Below are positions 49,536-63,000 of a stretch of 64,000 nt of DNA, one piece after another (positions within the stretch are counted from its first letter, which is position 1; each line of letters opens with the position of its first letter). Where the stretch lies: the NCBI RefSeq assembly GCF_018873765.1, contig NC_057925.1, positions 5,901,568-5,965,567 on the forward strand. The letters are read 5' to 3'. The translations under genes were made by a program, and so were the position numbers. The notes beneath the pieces were generated by a model. It was not told the DNA's origin. It searched no databases and saw nothing but the letters and a program-made list of their open reading frames with translations. The DNA is from Telopea speciosissima. Its lineage: Eukaryota > Streptophyta > Magnoliopsida > Proteales > Proteaceae.

Positions 49536-50865
49536 TTAGTCTGAACCAGGTCAACCACAACATTGGTTTGATCAGATTATGAACCATGAGAAGGTGAGAC
49601 ATCTGGCCTGTCCAATTAAACCGGTCTATTGCGTGGAAAGGAAACAGATCGTTAATGGACTGTGATAACCCCTGTTTGACCATTTGACACCAAAGTATTG
49701 AATCATCATCAAATATTACAATTCAAAATAAAGAAAAGAAGCAGAAAAAATGGAGTAGCTTCACATTGTCTGGCTGTGTTCTAAAAGACACCAAAGTTGC
49801 CATCTATTAAATCTTAATCCCAATTAGTACAAAGTTTGAGCCAGTGCAGTTCTAAGGGTGGCCTTACGGTTACCAATTAACCAAATTTAACCATCTCATA
49901 ACTTGTTTAAAAGGGGGAAAAGAAAAGATGAGAGTAGATATAATGAAAGGTAGCCCATAGCAAGAACAATTAGTGCATACATATGGTTTAGTAGACCCCA
50001 AGGTCCCCCGCTCACATGTCAAGTTTAAGATTGAAGCTGACCACGTAACGCAACAAAGCATGAAAAACCCAGGAAAACCAAGAGGGTACATGTACCTAAA
50101 AGAGCCCATGGATACACAAAGAAGTAGATGAAACTTGTAAATACTGACATTTGATACGTAGCTTATTTAGTCCATTTCTTAGCCGTTCCATGTTGTAGAA
50201 TAGCTGACACCCACCCACCAATTTTGTTCACGGGTTCACATCCACAAACTTTCCCAGAAAAAAAAACTTAGGATGTGTTTGGTATGTATTCTTGGTTGAT
50301 TTCACCTTCTTCGACAATAAAAACAATTATTTTCATCATCTGAGAATGCAAAATCAATTTGTAATGCATACCAAACATTGTCTCAATCAAATTGTGAGAA
50401 CAAGTTAAAAAGTAACTTATTTTGTAGCTCATCCCAACATCAAAACAGAACAATTACCACCTCTGGGTTAGAGCGACACAAGATTTTTCCCTTAGGTAGC
50501 CACAGAGCTCACTCAACATCTTTTGGATTATAGTACCTCACTTTGCATCCAAATAGGATTTTAGTTGAAGCATCACCATGCAAATATTTTATCACTTTTC
50601 ATCCATTACCTAAAATGTAGCTCTTTCAGTAATGCTGTAAGTTTGCTCTTATAACAGTACATAGCTTCACATACAAACCAGATGGGAGCGTGACAAATTG
50701 TAAGTATATTGTCCCATCACAGTCGTTCAGGTTGTAGGTTACTAAAAATCATCTGGTGATGCTGGATTTCATTCGGGTGTTTATGAGATAACCAGGAATA
50801 TTCATTTGATTCTTTCCTGTACAGAATGCTACGAGTGAACAGAAAAATGGGACAGAAAAGGCATT
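49536..50865. other. Intergenic, one small MITE-like inverted repeat
   Basis: A pair of ends ggatgtgtttggtatgtatt and reversed gacaatgtttggtatgcatt delimits about 50271-50386. The tgtttggtat terminus resembles the MITE at 24758. The rest has no gene. The right end may include 3' UTR of the phosphatidate cytidylyltransferase gene. Confidence 0.4.
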
Positions 50866-51075
50866 ACAGTACTACAAAATCTCTACACTGAAAACCCTGC
50901 ATGAATACAATATTTGGAAACATTATGCGTAAGCCTTTGCTTTGTAGGAAGGTATTTTTTTTCCGCTGAGTTTCAAATGCAGTTCCACCGAAAAGCAGAA
51001 CACTATGTACAGACCATGCCAGAGAAAAAGTGTGGCAAATTAAAGCCACATTTAGAATATTCCACTGCAGTGCCA

Positions 51076-54000
51076 TCAGATTTCTCTACCATGAAAAATC
51101 TGCCCAAGCTTCATATACAAAGCCAGTTGCTCTTCGAAACTAAGGTTCCTCAATATCTACATGGTAACAACAAAACCAACCCAATCAGACTTGTCTCAAT
51201 TCAAACCTGAAATGAGGTATAAAGCAAGTAACAGCACACACGCACACACGTCCATGCAAACACGACTCAAACATACAAGAGATATTGAGAGTGAGCACTT
51301 CACCTGATCCAAGATCATCTCCACTGAATAGCTTTCACGCACAATAAATGACTGATGATATATGTATGCGAACACAGCCATCACCATCTACACAAACACA
51401 CCATTACTAGGCACATCATCATAAAATTCCACATGTAAATTATTTCAAAATATAATTATCGATACAAATGCACAGCAATCCAAACCATGCATTCAAAGAA
51501 CTGCTAAACCAGCCAATAAATTAAATGACATTACTAGGAATCAGCGGCAGAGCCATAGCGTTCACTTGAACCTAGCCCAGTACAGAGAAGACAAAATAGT
51601 TCAGATTACCGTTTAGCCCCCATTCAATGGATACCAACATATCCAAGTTAGGTACTTTCTTATCCAAGTTAGCTCTAGTCTGATCAATCCTTAGATTATT
51701 CTTCCTAGTCTTGGTATCTACTGCCCAACATTCCGTACCATAGTATACCATACATCATGTTTTGGGTGCATTACCATAACAACACAACATCATAGTCCAA
51801 CTAAATAGGGTCAGCCACACGGATCTTTGCTCTCCAATCAGTTATTTTTGTAAGTCATACATGGTACGAGGCTTAAGGTAAGCATGTCTTTCCTCACCAC
51901 TTCTCCTATGATTATTTTAGGTCTGCCTCTGGCTCGTTTGGTTCCCTCAAATCTGAATCAAGTCACTCCTTCGTACTGGGGCATCCGGAGGCCTCCGTTG
52001 AACATGGCCATGCCACCTCAAACGACTCTCTCGAAGTTCATCATGGATTGGAGGTACTCCCAACCCATCTCTAATATTGTCATTCCATACTTTATCCTTC
52101 CTAGTTTTCCCACTCATCCATCTTAATATCCTCATCTCCGCTACGCATAGTTTGTTTATATGACACTTCTTAACAGCTCAACACTCCACTCCCTACATCA
52201 TAGCTGGTCGAATGATGGTCTCCTTTAAGCTTTAAAGAAATACGTCGATCGCACAAAACTCCTGACACACCTCTCCACTTCATCCACCTTATTTTAATTA
52301 TCTGGGCAACGTCATCTTCTATGTCGCCATCCTTATTTACGATTAATCCCAGATATCTGAAGTAATCACTTTGCGGGATCTACTTCTCACCAATATTCAC
52401 ACCCTCATTATCTGTCCCAATGGTGCTAAAGTTACACACCATATATTCGGTCTTAGTTCTACTTATCTTTAGACCTTTTGATTCCAAGGTTGATCTCCAC
52501 AGTTCCATTTTGGCATTAATCACTACTATTGTCTCATCAACCAAAACAATATCATCCGCAACATCATACACCAAGGAACCTCATCTTGTATGCCTCTGGT
52601 TAAATCATCCATGATATGCACAAACAAATAAGCACTTTTGATCCTTGGTGTAACACAATTGAAATTGGGAATTCACTGCCTTGGCCCCCCTAAGTTCTGA
52701 TCCTAGTCACCACATCAGTATACATATCTTTAATTAAGTCCACATATTTACATCACACCCTTCTCTTCTCCAGAATATTCCAAATTCTTTATAGGATTCT
52801 GTCGTAGGCTTTTTCTAGGTCTATAAAGACCATATGCAGATCGTTCTTGCCCTCTCTATATCTTTCCATGAGTCTCCCAAGTAAGAAAATAGCCTCCATC
52901 GTGGATCTTCCTGGCATAAAACCAAATTGGATTTCTGAAATAGTAGTTTCCCTTCTCAAGCGGGTTTCAATAACCCGCTCCCATAGCTTCATTGTATGAC
53001 TCATTAATTTTCTGCCTCTATAGTTATTGCAAGTTGCATTATCAAGGCGTCGCCTCTATAGTTATTGCAAGTTGCGTAGTCAAGGCGTTGCCTCTATAGT
53101 TATTGCAAATTGCGTTATCAAGGCATCACCTCTATAGTTATTGCAAGTTGCGTTATCAAGGCGTCACCTCTATAGTTATTGCAAGTTGCGTTATCAAGGC
53201 TTTGCCTAGGCGTCCAGGCTCCTTGGTGGCCTAGGTGGGCGCCTTGTTGGTATCACCTTGATTTTAGATCCTCTCCAACGCCATGGTCGCCTTGCCGCCT
53301 TGATACCTATGATTGCAACACTGAATATCACCTTTGTTTTAATAAATTGGAACCACAATGCTTCTCCTCCATTCATCTAGCATTTTCTTTGTAGTCATAA
53401 TCTAACAACAGCTTGGTCAGTCAAGATAAGCCAAAAACTCCTACGTTTTTCCACACCTCAATAGGGACCTCGTTTGGGCCTGGTGCTTTGCCTACTATCA
53501 TCTTTCTTTTAGCTTCTTTTACTTTAGACATTCTAATTTTGCGTATATATCTACGCGAAATGGATGGATGAGTAATGGCGCCTTTTGCCGCCCTATTACT
53601 CGTGCATTCTTCATTAAGAAGCCCGTGGAAGTACTCTTTCTACCTCTCCTTAATGTCCTCATCTCGAGTTAGTACTCTACCATCCTCACTTTTAATACAT
53701 TTAACATGGTCAAAATCTCTATACTTCCTTTCTCTCATTTAAGTTATCTTATACATAGCTCTTTCCCCATCCTTTGAGTTCAATTTATTATAGAGATCCT
53801 GATATTTTCTTGCCCTTGCTTTCCCCACATTCTTCTTAGCTTCGTTTTTGGCGAGTTTGAATCTTTTTAGATCTTCTACCTCTTTAGACCTTTGTCATGA
53901 CTTAAAACATGTTTTCATAGTCTTAATGGCTGCTTGGACCTCATCATCCTACCACCATGTCTCCCCAAGAACCTCTTTAGCAATTTTCTTTATATAGACC

Positions 54001-57000
54001 GTCATCTCGACCCACATCATATTAGAGTCTCCCTCAAGGTCCCATTTTCCTTGTTTGACCACTTTATCCGTATGAGGCACATGTCGAAGACCAAAATTCT
54101 ATGTTGAGTGGTCAGGCTCTCCTAAGAATGACCTTACAGTCCTTACAGAACAATCTGTAGGAACTTCTTGTTAGGAAGAAATCTATTTGGCTAGCATGAT
54201 GCCCACTTTTGTGGGTAACTAAATACTCTCCCTATTTGAAGGTGTTTACAATGGAAAGACCATAAGCTACTGCGATGTCTAAAACTGATACTGCCTCCTC
54301 ATTCCTTTCTCCAAAGCTATAGCCTCCATGAACACCTTCAAAGCCTCTACGTTCTCTCCCAACATACCAATTCAAATCACCCCTCATAATAATCTTCTCC
54401 CTGACTAAAGCCTTGCACTAATCCATCCATGTGATCCCAAAGCCTCTACGTTCTCTCCCTACTTGTGGTGCATAGGCACTAACTATATTGACAATCTCTT
54501 TCTCCAACACAAGCTTGATCAATATAATCCTATCTCCAACTCTTTTAACATCCACCACATCATCCTTTAGATCATTGTCCACTACTATACCTACTCCGCC
54601 TCTATTACTTTGGTCTCCCGTATACCAAATCTTAAAGTCATCCAACACCTTAGTTTTTTTACCCTTCTATCTCGTCTCTTGAATACAGACAAATTTAATC
54701 CTTCTTCTCCTCATAACATCTATCAACTCTAGACTCTTACCCATTAATGTTCCAACATTCCAAGAAACTAGTCTAATCCTATGCTTTTGGACTAGATTCT
54801 TAACACGCACTTGTGCACTATGCGTGAGCCCTTGCCTACTTGTCACCGCATCTAGGCGACGATGCAACATGTCGCTTATAGGGAACACCATAGAAGAAGT
54901 TAGATAGGCCATGAAACTATAATATTTACTCATAAAGAAGGATCCATGCAAAAGGTGATTGGCTGAAGATAATGAAATGGTGTCGGCTGCCTACCTGACA
55001 CACCAAGAAGATAAATATAAATATAAATAAATAAATAAATATATATATATATATGAAAATGTAAGATAGTTAAAAGAAGGAGCGCTTAATGCATTAAATA
55101 GGTAATCTCAACGCTTGAAAATGGGCACATAACCTGGTGCAAAGTCACTAGGTAAATCAGAAACAGATATTTCACAACACATGACAATATACAGATAAAA
55201 GTGTAACCTCATGCAAGGTCTAACATATGTACTTTGTGACCACTGGTACAGCTTGTCCAAACTTATAGGCAAAGTAAAGAGGCAGTTTAACACCAAACAG
55301 TATTGTATAGATAAGTAGTTAAGAAGTAGTTAATAAGCAGATAATACAATACAAAAGCAAAAAGAAATCTCAAGGTTTCTCAAATATAAATGTATAAGCA
55401 GTTAAACACCAAACAGCAGATTAAGGTATCAAAGGGCTCAGCGTGCACCAATGGCAACTAGCAACAAAAAACCAAAAAACCAGTAGCACAAGCAGAGGGT
55501 AAGGAAGGAGGGAGGAAACAACCTATAGAAACCAGTAACAACTACCAACAAGACAAGTAATTACCAGGGTTCCTACCAAACCAGTTGAGGAGGATTTTAT
55601 CAGAGAGGCAAGGTGGAGTCGGCCAAGTTGCCTGTATAGTCTTACTGCTGAGGTGTACCAGGGACGACCGCAACTACCCCTGCGGATTGTAGAGACTTGC
55701 AAGCCGCAGGTCTTAGGCCGAAATGGTAGATGTGAGGAGTGGTGGCTGGGGCGGGGGCGTTGGGGCTGGGAAGAGGAAGCATGGAAGGTTGGGGATAGAA
55801 GGAGGTCGGGTTGGGTAGGGGATCAAATAACCTTATTGATACAGGAGATAGGGCTTGGGGTGGCAGTGTTGGAGAGAAGGTTTGGGGCTGGGACGCAAGA
55901 GTTTGTGAGATTGATGTTGGGGGGGGGGGGGGGATGGGCACAATGCTGAGGATGAGTAGCACGATGCTGGGTTTTTTATTTTCCGTTTAAGAGGGTCGAC
56001 GCACTTGCAGTATGAGGGAGTCAATGGGGTGGGGGTTGTGAACTAGGAGGTCGGGTGATGGGGAAATAGAGCTTGGGAGAGGGTTTAGGGCAGGGGTGAG
56101 AATGTTCGAAAAGGAGAGAGTCGGGGGTTGGGGAGATGGGGCTTGAAAAGAGAGGGACGAGGGTCGGGGAGAGCATACCTGGATCTTTGGTGGAGGAGAG
56201 GGGTTGCTGCAACTAAAAAATGGCCGTTGGGGGATTGATGGAGAAAACCCAAGTTCTTTTGCAACTACAGAGTGACTGTTGGGGTCGAACAAATTTTTTT
56301 TTTTCCCTACGCAGGAGAGGAAGTCGGTGCCTTCGTTCTCTGCTCCTGCGTTAATCTCAGCAAGAGGTCTTGGAAAATCTCAAGAGATTTGGGAAAGATA
56401 TTGCTGTGCGATAGCTAGATCACAGGGGGGTTGGGGAAAGATATCAATGAGAGGGAGTCTTGGACAGTGGGGGTGTGGGGGAGATCGGTGTGGGATAGTG
56501 GGAAGGGTCGCTGCGAGAGAGTCATTGTCTTCAGAGCAAGAGTCGGTGGCAGGCTTACTACTACGAGTGAAATCGAAGGTGAAGGCCTTTTTGAGCAATA
56601 GTAAAATGGAAAATTCAGCTTCGTGATCGGTTTGGCTGTCTGCCATGGCTGACAATTCCTTGGTGTTGGCAGGGCTGTCTCTTTGTGGGAATGGCTTTCC
56701 TCTCCTGCTAGGAATATTGTAGGCCAAAAGGGTAAGAGTAAGAATGAATCATGGTGGGAAAGCTATTGCAGTCTCAGTCTTGTATCTCAAAGGGAGTGGG
56801 GATGGGAACCTGAAGTCTAGCGCTGGGGTGGCTCCAGGGGAGGTTCTGGGAAGCCTGGTCTGGCTGATGCATTGCATAGGGAGGGGCTGCTTGGAGCTCT
56901 TTGTTTAGCCCATCTGCTACGAAGCAAGAGGAGGGCATAACCCTTCACTTTGTCCCCCTATCGTCGTAGGGGACAAGCCTTTGGCCTGCTGCCTGGCACC

Positions 57001-60000
57001 GGTGGTAGAGGCTGAAGTGAGAAAATGGAAGAATGAGTGGGGTACTTTGTCGGGAGCAGACCATCCTTCGAAAGTGTGAAATCCTCGGTGGAGAAGCAAT
57101 GAAATTCTAGATTGATTTTATCAGATTCAATCTACCCCAGCTGAGATTGAATTCTTTCCCCAACCTTCTCTGATCCTGTGCAATTACAAACTCCAACAAG
57201 GATTCAGAAATTGGGTTTTCCCAAAGCTGGAGACCCAAATATTTAAATGCCCACTACTTTGCACAACCCAGAGCCAGAATATCCAAAAACTGATCCATCT
57301 CCACGTCAATAACATGAATACCTGCAATTCTACTCTTTCTTAAATAACAAATTGATTTTCTCTGTCAGTCAATTCATCAGCAGTTGAGCCAAAAGACTAA
57401 AGATCAAAGAATCAAAGGGGACAATTAAAAGGGGCAATCTGATCAGGAATCAGGTCGTGTAAACAATGCGTATGATACCAGATAACCTTCACAAAACTAA
57501 ACAAGAGTCCAAGTGAAGACATATGACATAAGATTATCATTTCAAATTTTCAGCAGCGCACCTGGCAATCCATTCTGTCAGTAATTCCACCATGTCCCGG
57601 AATGCTGTCACCGAAATCCTGCAATATAAATTTTTTTTAGGGGGGGGGGGGGAAAGGGTTGTCAAAAATTACAAAACTCAACATGCACCAAGAGTGCCAG
57701 TCAAATTCAGCTGAACGATCAATTGAGGACATACCTTGATTTTAAAAGCTCTCTTAAAACCACTTGCAAAAAAGCCTCCAAAAGGCGCTATGATAGATGC
57801 AAATAGACCAAGAGCTAGAGCATGCCATTGTACTGGCAATATTGAGACCTCTTTCCTTGGAAACTGCAAAGAGTAATTTTTTATTAGACCACAGATTTTC
57901 TGCTCATGGTTTAATTCAGTAGACAATAACTCCTAAAGGATCATGTGTTGATATGACACTACATTTTTAATGCATATGATTATGCATAACAGACAACTTA
58001 GGAGATCCAATTGTATTTTACTTTAATTTTCAAACTTAATTTCTTATATTTAGGCCTTTGGACCACAAGATTCTTATATTTTGGACAGCAAGGGTATATT
58101 TTGTAATTTGGTTATGGTAGTTCTATTAATAGTTCAGTTCAGATCAGGTCTTTTGTCTTTAAGCTTATCTTGTTGGTTCAAAAATTAGCCACATGGCATG
58201 TTGGATAGGGCCCAAATTTTATGGACAGGTAGAACCCAAGGTCCCCTTGCCCACCTGTCAAGTTTCGGCCCAATTGAAGTTGGTGAAGTGTCAAAAGAAA
58301 GCTTAAAAATCCAGGTCTTGGGATGGACTATGGGAGGGTGCATGGACATATTTGGGAGGGTATTTGAATGAGAATTGAGTCATGAATTTGACACATGGCC
58401 AATCCAGACATTCCCCTTTTTATGTAGAAGAAATGCAACTAAGAACCACTCTACACTTCTACAGTAGGATCGAAAGAATGTACTCAAAACTTAAAGTATA
58501 AAATCACACAGAGATTGAATGAAAAATAAAAGAAAATAGAAGGTAGAAGATGGATAGATAGAAGAAGGGGGAATAGGGATGTGTCTCTCACCCATGGCCT
58601 TTCACCGTATTTTGGTCTCTCACTAATGGCCTATCATCACACTCGCTCCCAGAGCAACTCTCTCACAGCAACATGGTTGTAAAACAACTCTTTTTTCTTT
58701 TCATTAAATCGTGTGGAGGCCTCTATGGGCCATTACATTATATAGACTCAAGGATTGAGTCCAAAATAGAAAGTGTTTGCTACCAAGTAGCTTACAACCA
58801 AAATAGAAACTTCAGGAATGTGCCATATCATCTTGCCAAGTGGCAGAAATACTTGGGCTGACCAAATCAGTTTATTTGGTTGGGCTGTGAAATCGCAATT
58901 TTCCCTTATTGAAAAAAAAGGGGAAGAAACATGGGTACAAGGGGGATCCCCAGAAAAGGAGAATGCATCAAACAGCCACCACAATACCTTTAATAACACT
59001 ATTTCTTGCATTGCTAGCACTTGAAAGTACTATGCTCGGGAAGGTGGTATCAAGGTTTACAGTATCGGTATCGGGTATCATATCAGTCGGGTGATTTTAA
59101 GAGGCGTATCGTATCATATCGGAGATACGTATCGAACAATATAGATACGCATATAAATGGTCAATATACACATGGAAATACACTTTTGGAGCAAAAAACA
59201 ATATAGATAAGCAATATATAACAAGTGCCATGCATAAACACTAAAATGGTGAATAATGTATAACCAAACAAGTGCAATAAATTGAAATTGTTATAAAAGA
59301 AGAGGTTTCTTACATGTTGTAATCGTCTATAGCCATGAAGAGTATTGGATGATGCAAAGGATGATGTTGTAGCACTCCTTGATTCGTTTTTTAGTCTAAA
59401 AATGTGGAAAACCAAGATCAAATGCAAGATTTTAGACTCTTGGTTGAGAGTTTTCCTTCATTTCTTGGAGTTGTATAGAGTCTGTAAGTGAAAATGGCCT
59501 TTTTATGAAATGTATCGATGGTATCGGTATGTATTAGTACGTATCGGTATGTATCGGTAATGTATCGAGTATCGATGGTATCGATACGTATCGGTCATAT
59601 CGTATCGGCCCGTATCGGCCGATACATTTCGATACAATTCGAGGCAGTCCATTTTTTTTTAAAAAAAAAGAAACGTATCGGTATGTATCGGTCTGTATCG
59701 TATCGTATCGATCGATACTTTAAACCATGGTGGTAGCACAACGGCTGTTCTGCTCAGGCTAGTGTAATGCCCCCATTCGTGAGATTGGATTTGAGGGTAT
59801 CAAAACCATGGCCTTTCATTCTTCAGAAATATTGTAACCTGGAAACGAGGTAGTTTAAAGTTGTCTTTTGTTTTTTAACTTGGGTTCTAATCCAGTGGCT
59901 TTTGTATGTTCAATGTCTAAGGTTGAGAAAGGGAGGACCATATTCTTATTGCAATTCAATCATCTCAGACATCACCAGCACAGTATCTTCCTCCTGTTTC

Positions 60001-63000
60001 TTCCAGGAAACCTCAAAGCTTACCATCTTCAACCATCAGAGCAATCGTCTGTTTAATTCTTAACAATCAATCATGTAAATTCCGCTTCCACTCTAGCATT
60101 GGACATTAATTCCCAAGGTTTGAACTGTTGGTAATTGCAAAACATGCCTGCAACAACCCATAACGTAAATCTGGTTGAAGGCCAGCCAGTTTAGAAGAAG
60201 AGGGGAACTAGGGAGAAATCAGAGTTGCAGGGGGTAAAGAGAGAAGAAATCGCATAAGAAGGGGGGGGGGAGAAGAGTGTAGACGCACACAACCCTTAGG
60301 CTACTCAAACCATAAATTCAATTCATTCTTCAAATCTGTCTCCAACGATGGGGAATTACATCATATATAAAGAAAAATAAAAGACTCCTACAAATAAAGA
60401 CTCCTAATTACTTTCTAAAACTTAGACTACCTAAAATAGAACTCAAATTGGGAATTTCCCTATAAGTCTAATAGCTACCTCAAAATATAGGATTACATAT
60501 CTTTCCTAAATAAAATAAATTCGAAATATCCTAAGTGGAAAAATTCCATGGTAGAGGAAATGCAATCCTTGAAGAAAAATGGAACTTGGGAGCTTGTCCC
60601 TCGTCCTGAAGGTAGTAGGTCAGTAGGCTGTAAATGGGTGTTCATTATAAAACAAAAAGCCAATGGAACTGAGAGGTATAAGGCAAGACGGGTTGCCAAA
60701 GGCTTCACCCAGATCTATGGGGTTGAAATTCAGGACACATTTGTTCCTATTGCAAAAATGAACTCTATACGGGCATTGTTATCCTGTGCTGCAAATCTTG
60801 GATGGAATCTCCAACAGCTTGATGTGAAGAATGCTTTCCTTAATAGAGATCTTGAAGAAGAGGTATATATGGATATCTCTCTAGGCTTAGAATCATTATC
60901 TACAAGTAGCGAGGGTTGTAGATTACGGAAGTCCCTCTATGGTCTCAAGCAATCGCCCCGAGCTTGGTATGGGAGGTTATAAATAGAGTCGGGCTGATCA
61001 CACATTATTTGTCCAACACAAGGATTGAAATGTTACTGACCTTATTGTCTATGTAAATGATATTGTGATAACAAGGAGTGATGATGCAGAAACCTCCTTG
61101 CTAAAAAACCCAGTTGTCTACAGAGTATGAGACAATGATTTAGGACCTCTCAGATATTTTCTAGGGATTGAAGTAGCCCGTTCAAACAGGGGTATTTTCA
61201 TTTCCAAAAGGAAGTATGTCCTAGATCTTCTAAGTGAGACAGGGATGCTTGGCTGTAAACCTGCAGACTCGCCCATTGAAGCTAATCATCAACTTAGTTA
61301 CAGTTGGTGTTGTAAGCCGTTTCTTGCATGATCCACAAACTAAACACCTTTAGGTCGTATACCGAATACTGAGGTCCTTGAAATCAGCACCAGGAAAGGG
61401 TATTTTACAGATGTAGAGTGGGCTGGCTCCATTGATGATCGGTGCTCTACCTCGGGTTATTGTACATTCCTTGGCTGAAATCTGGTTACTTGATGAAGCA
61501 AAAAAGCAATCAGTGGTATCCAAATCCAGTGCAGAAGCAGAGTATTGAGCAATGGCACAAGGTGTGTGAACTTATCTGGCTTAAGATTCTACTTGCAAGA
61601 CGAGTCTATGTATTTGTTATAAAAACAATAATTGGTTCATATTCAAATCCATCTGAACGGCATCAAGATCATGATTTGGCAGCTCCACACCTAGATCATG
61701 ATTTAGCAGCTCCCTTCTCAGCTTTCCCTTGTTTCCACAACAACCTGCAACTCCACTAAACTTCTTTAGAAGGCTTTTCTCCTTCCAATGCAATTGGAAT
61801 CTCAACCAATCCCCAATGAAACTCATCCCCATTACTCAGGAAACTCAGATAGGAAAACAGCATGAAACTGGAACCCTAATATGATCCAATATGTCCCCCC
61901 TAAGGTTCTAGTCATATATTTTTACATATCCAATAGAGGCCTCTCCAGCGGCCTAGAAAATTTCAAGACACCATAAATATGGAGCAATCCCAAATATTTT
62001 CACCGCTAACTTCAATTACACATCCTTCTTGTTCTGTCCAATAAAGGATTCCACAACTGGACCTTTACAATTATTCAAGTTTTAAAAACCACTGAGTCTC
62101 TTGAACAAATAAATTTCCCTCAAATCATTGAAATTACCAGTTATGACTCTATACCCCATGAATTTCCCCATTCCTTAGGCCTGATTTGGGATGATTTCTA
62201 TTTCAATTTCATGGGCTGATTTCCGGAAATTGTTTGGTTTGATTTTTGCACCTTATTTCAGTGAAATAGAAATCAAATGTAATACTAATTCTGAAATAGC
62301 TGAGAAGCTGTTTCAATTTTAAAATTAAAACTGATTTCACTCTTGCTCATTAATGAGCACATGGTTAATTTGATAGGCAAAATAGTAATTTTTAAAAATA
62401 AAACACCACCCTTCTTCTCTTGATGGTCTCACCATCACCACCCCGTCACCACCACCTCCCTGCCACCACCGCCCCTTCTTGGCCCCACCCCATCCCCACC
62501 TCTGCCATCACCACCCTCTCCCAAAGAAAGATGGGAAAATATAGTCTCAGAAATTGAACTACCAAATGGATTTCTTATTCTTGAAATATTTCAGATTGAT
62601 GCAACCAAAACAACTTCAATTTCTTGACCAAAAATCTATTTATTGACTATTTCATGAAATCAATCCAAAATTGAAATTGAAATCATACCAAATCTGGCCT
62701 TAATCTCTTCTGGCAATATGGTGGTTCATATGGACCTTGATTCCCACATAAGGCAACCATGTTCAACAAATCAAAAACATATTTGTATAGTCTTAGTCTC
62801 AGCCAGCACAGCGCATCTCCAATCCACATCATGACCACCACCAAACTCTAGCACCTGCCTATATCCCACTTCCCCTAAATAATCCCATAACTACTCAGGT
62901 CCTGACAACTGTCGGACACAGTTCGATTACCCACCACCCTGGAACAAACCATACTTCTGGAGACTACCACAGACAGTATGAAATATGTTCTATGGAGAAA

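Larger units (their letters stand above)
51776..54955 (-). mobile_element. Degenerate RTE-type LINE in a CDP-DAG synthase intron
   Basis: The minus strand carries, in order, an AP-endonuclease start ([20 protein letters not shown] near 54770), more endonuclease ([32 protein letters not shown] near 54418-54648) and reverse transcriptase. The RT motifs are [30 protein letters not shown] and [11 protein letters not shown] near 52789-53004, then [11 protein letters not shown] near 52540 and [12 protein letters not shown] near 51990. The 3' end lies near 51776 after a gaccctatttagttgg sequence. At about 3.2 kb it is near full length for plant RTE elements. Many stops and frameshifts, plus a minisatellite insertion, make it inactive. 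It has the same orientation as the host gene. Confidence 0.85.

Noticed and set aside
53017..53206. CRISPR-like array
   Set aside because: Units are contiguous with no unique spacers and the genome is a plant's. It is a minisatellite.
55653..55949. Plus-strand Gly/Trp/Arg-rich frame
   Set aside because: It is the antisense of the Pro/Ser-rich minus-strand frame, and its composition follows from that.
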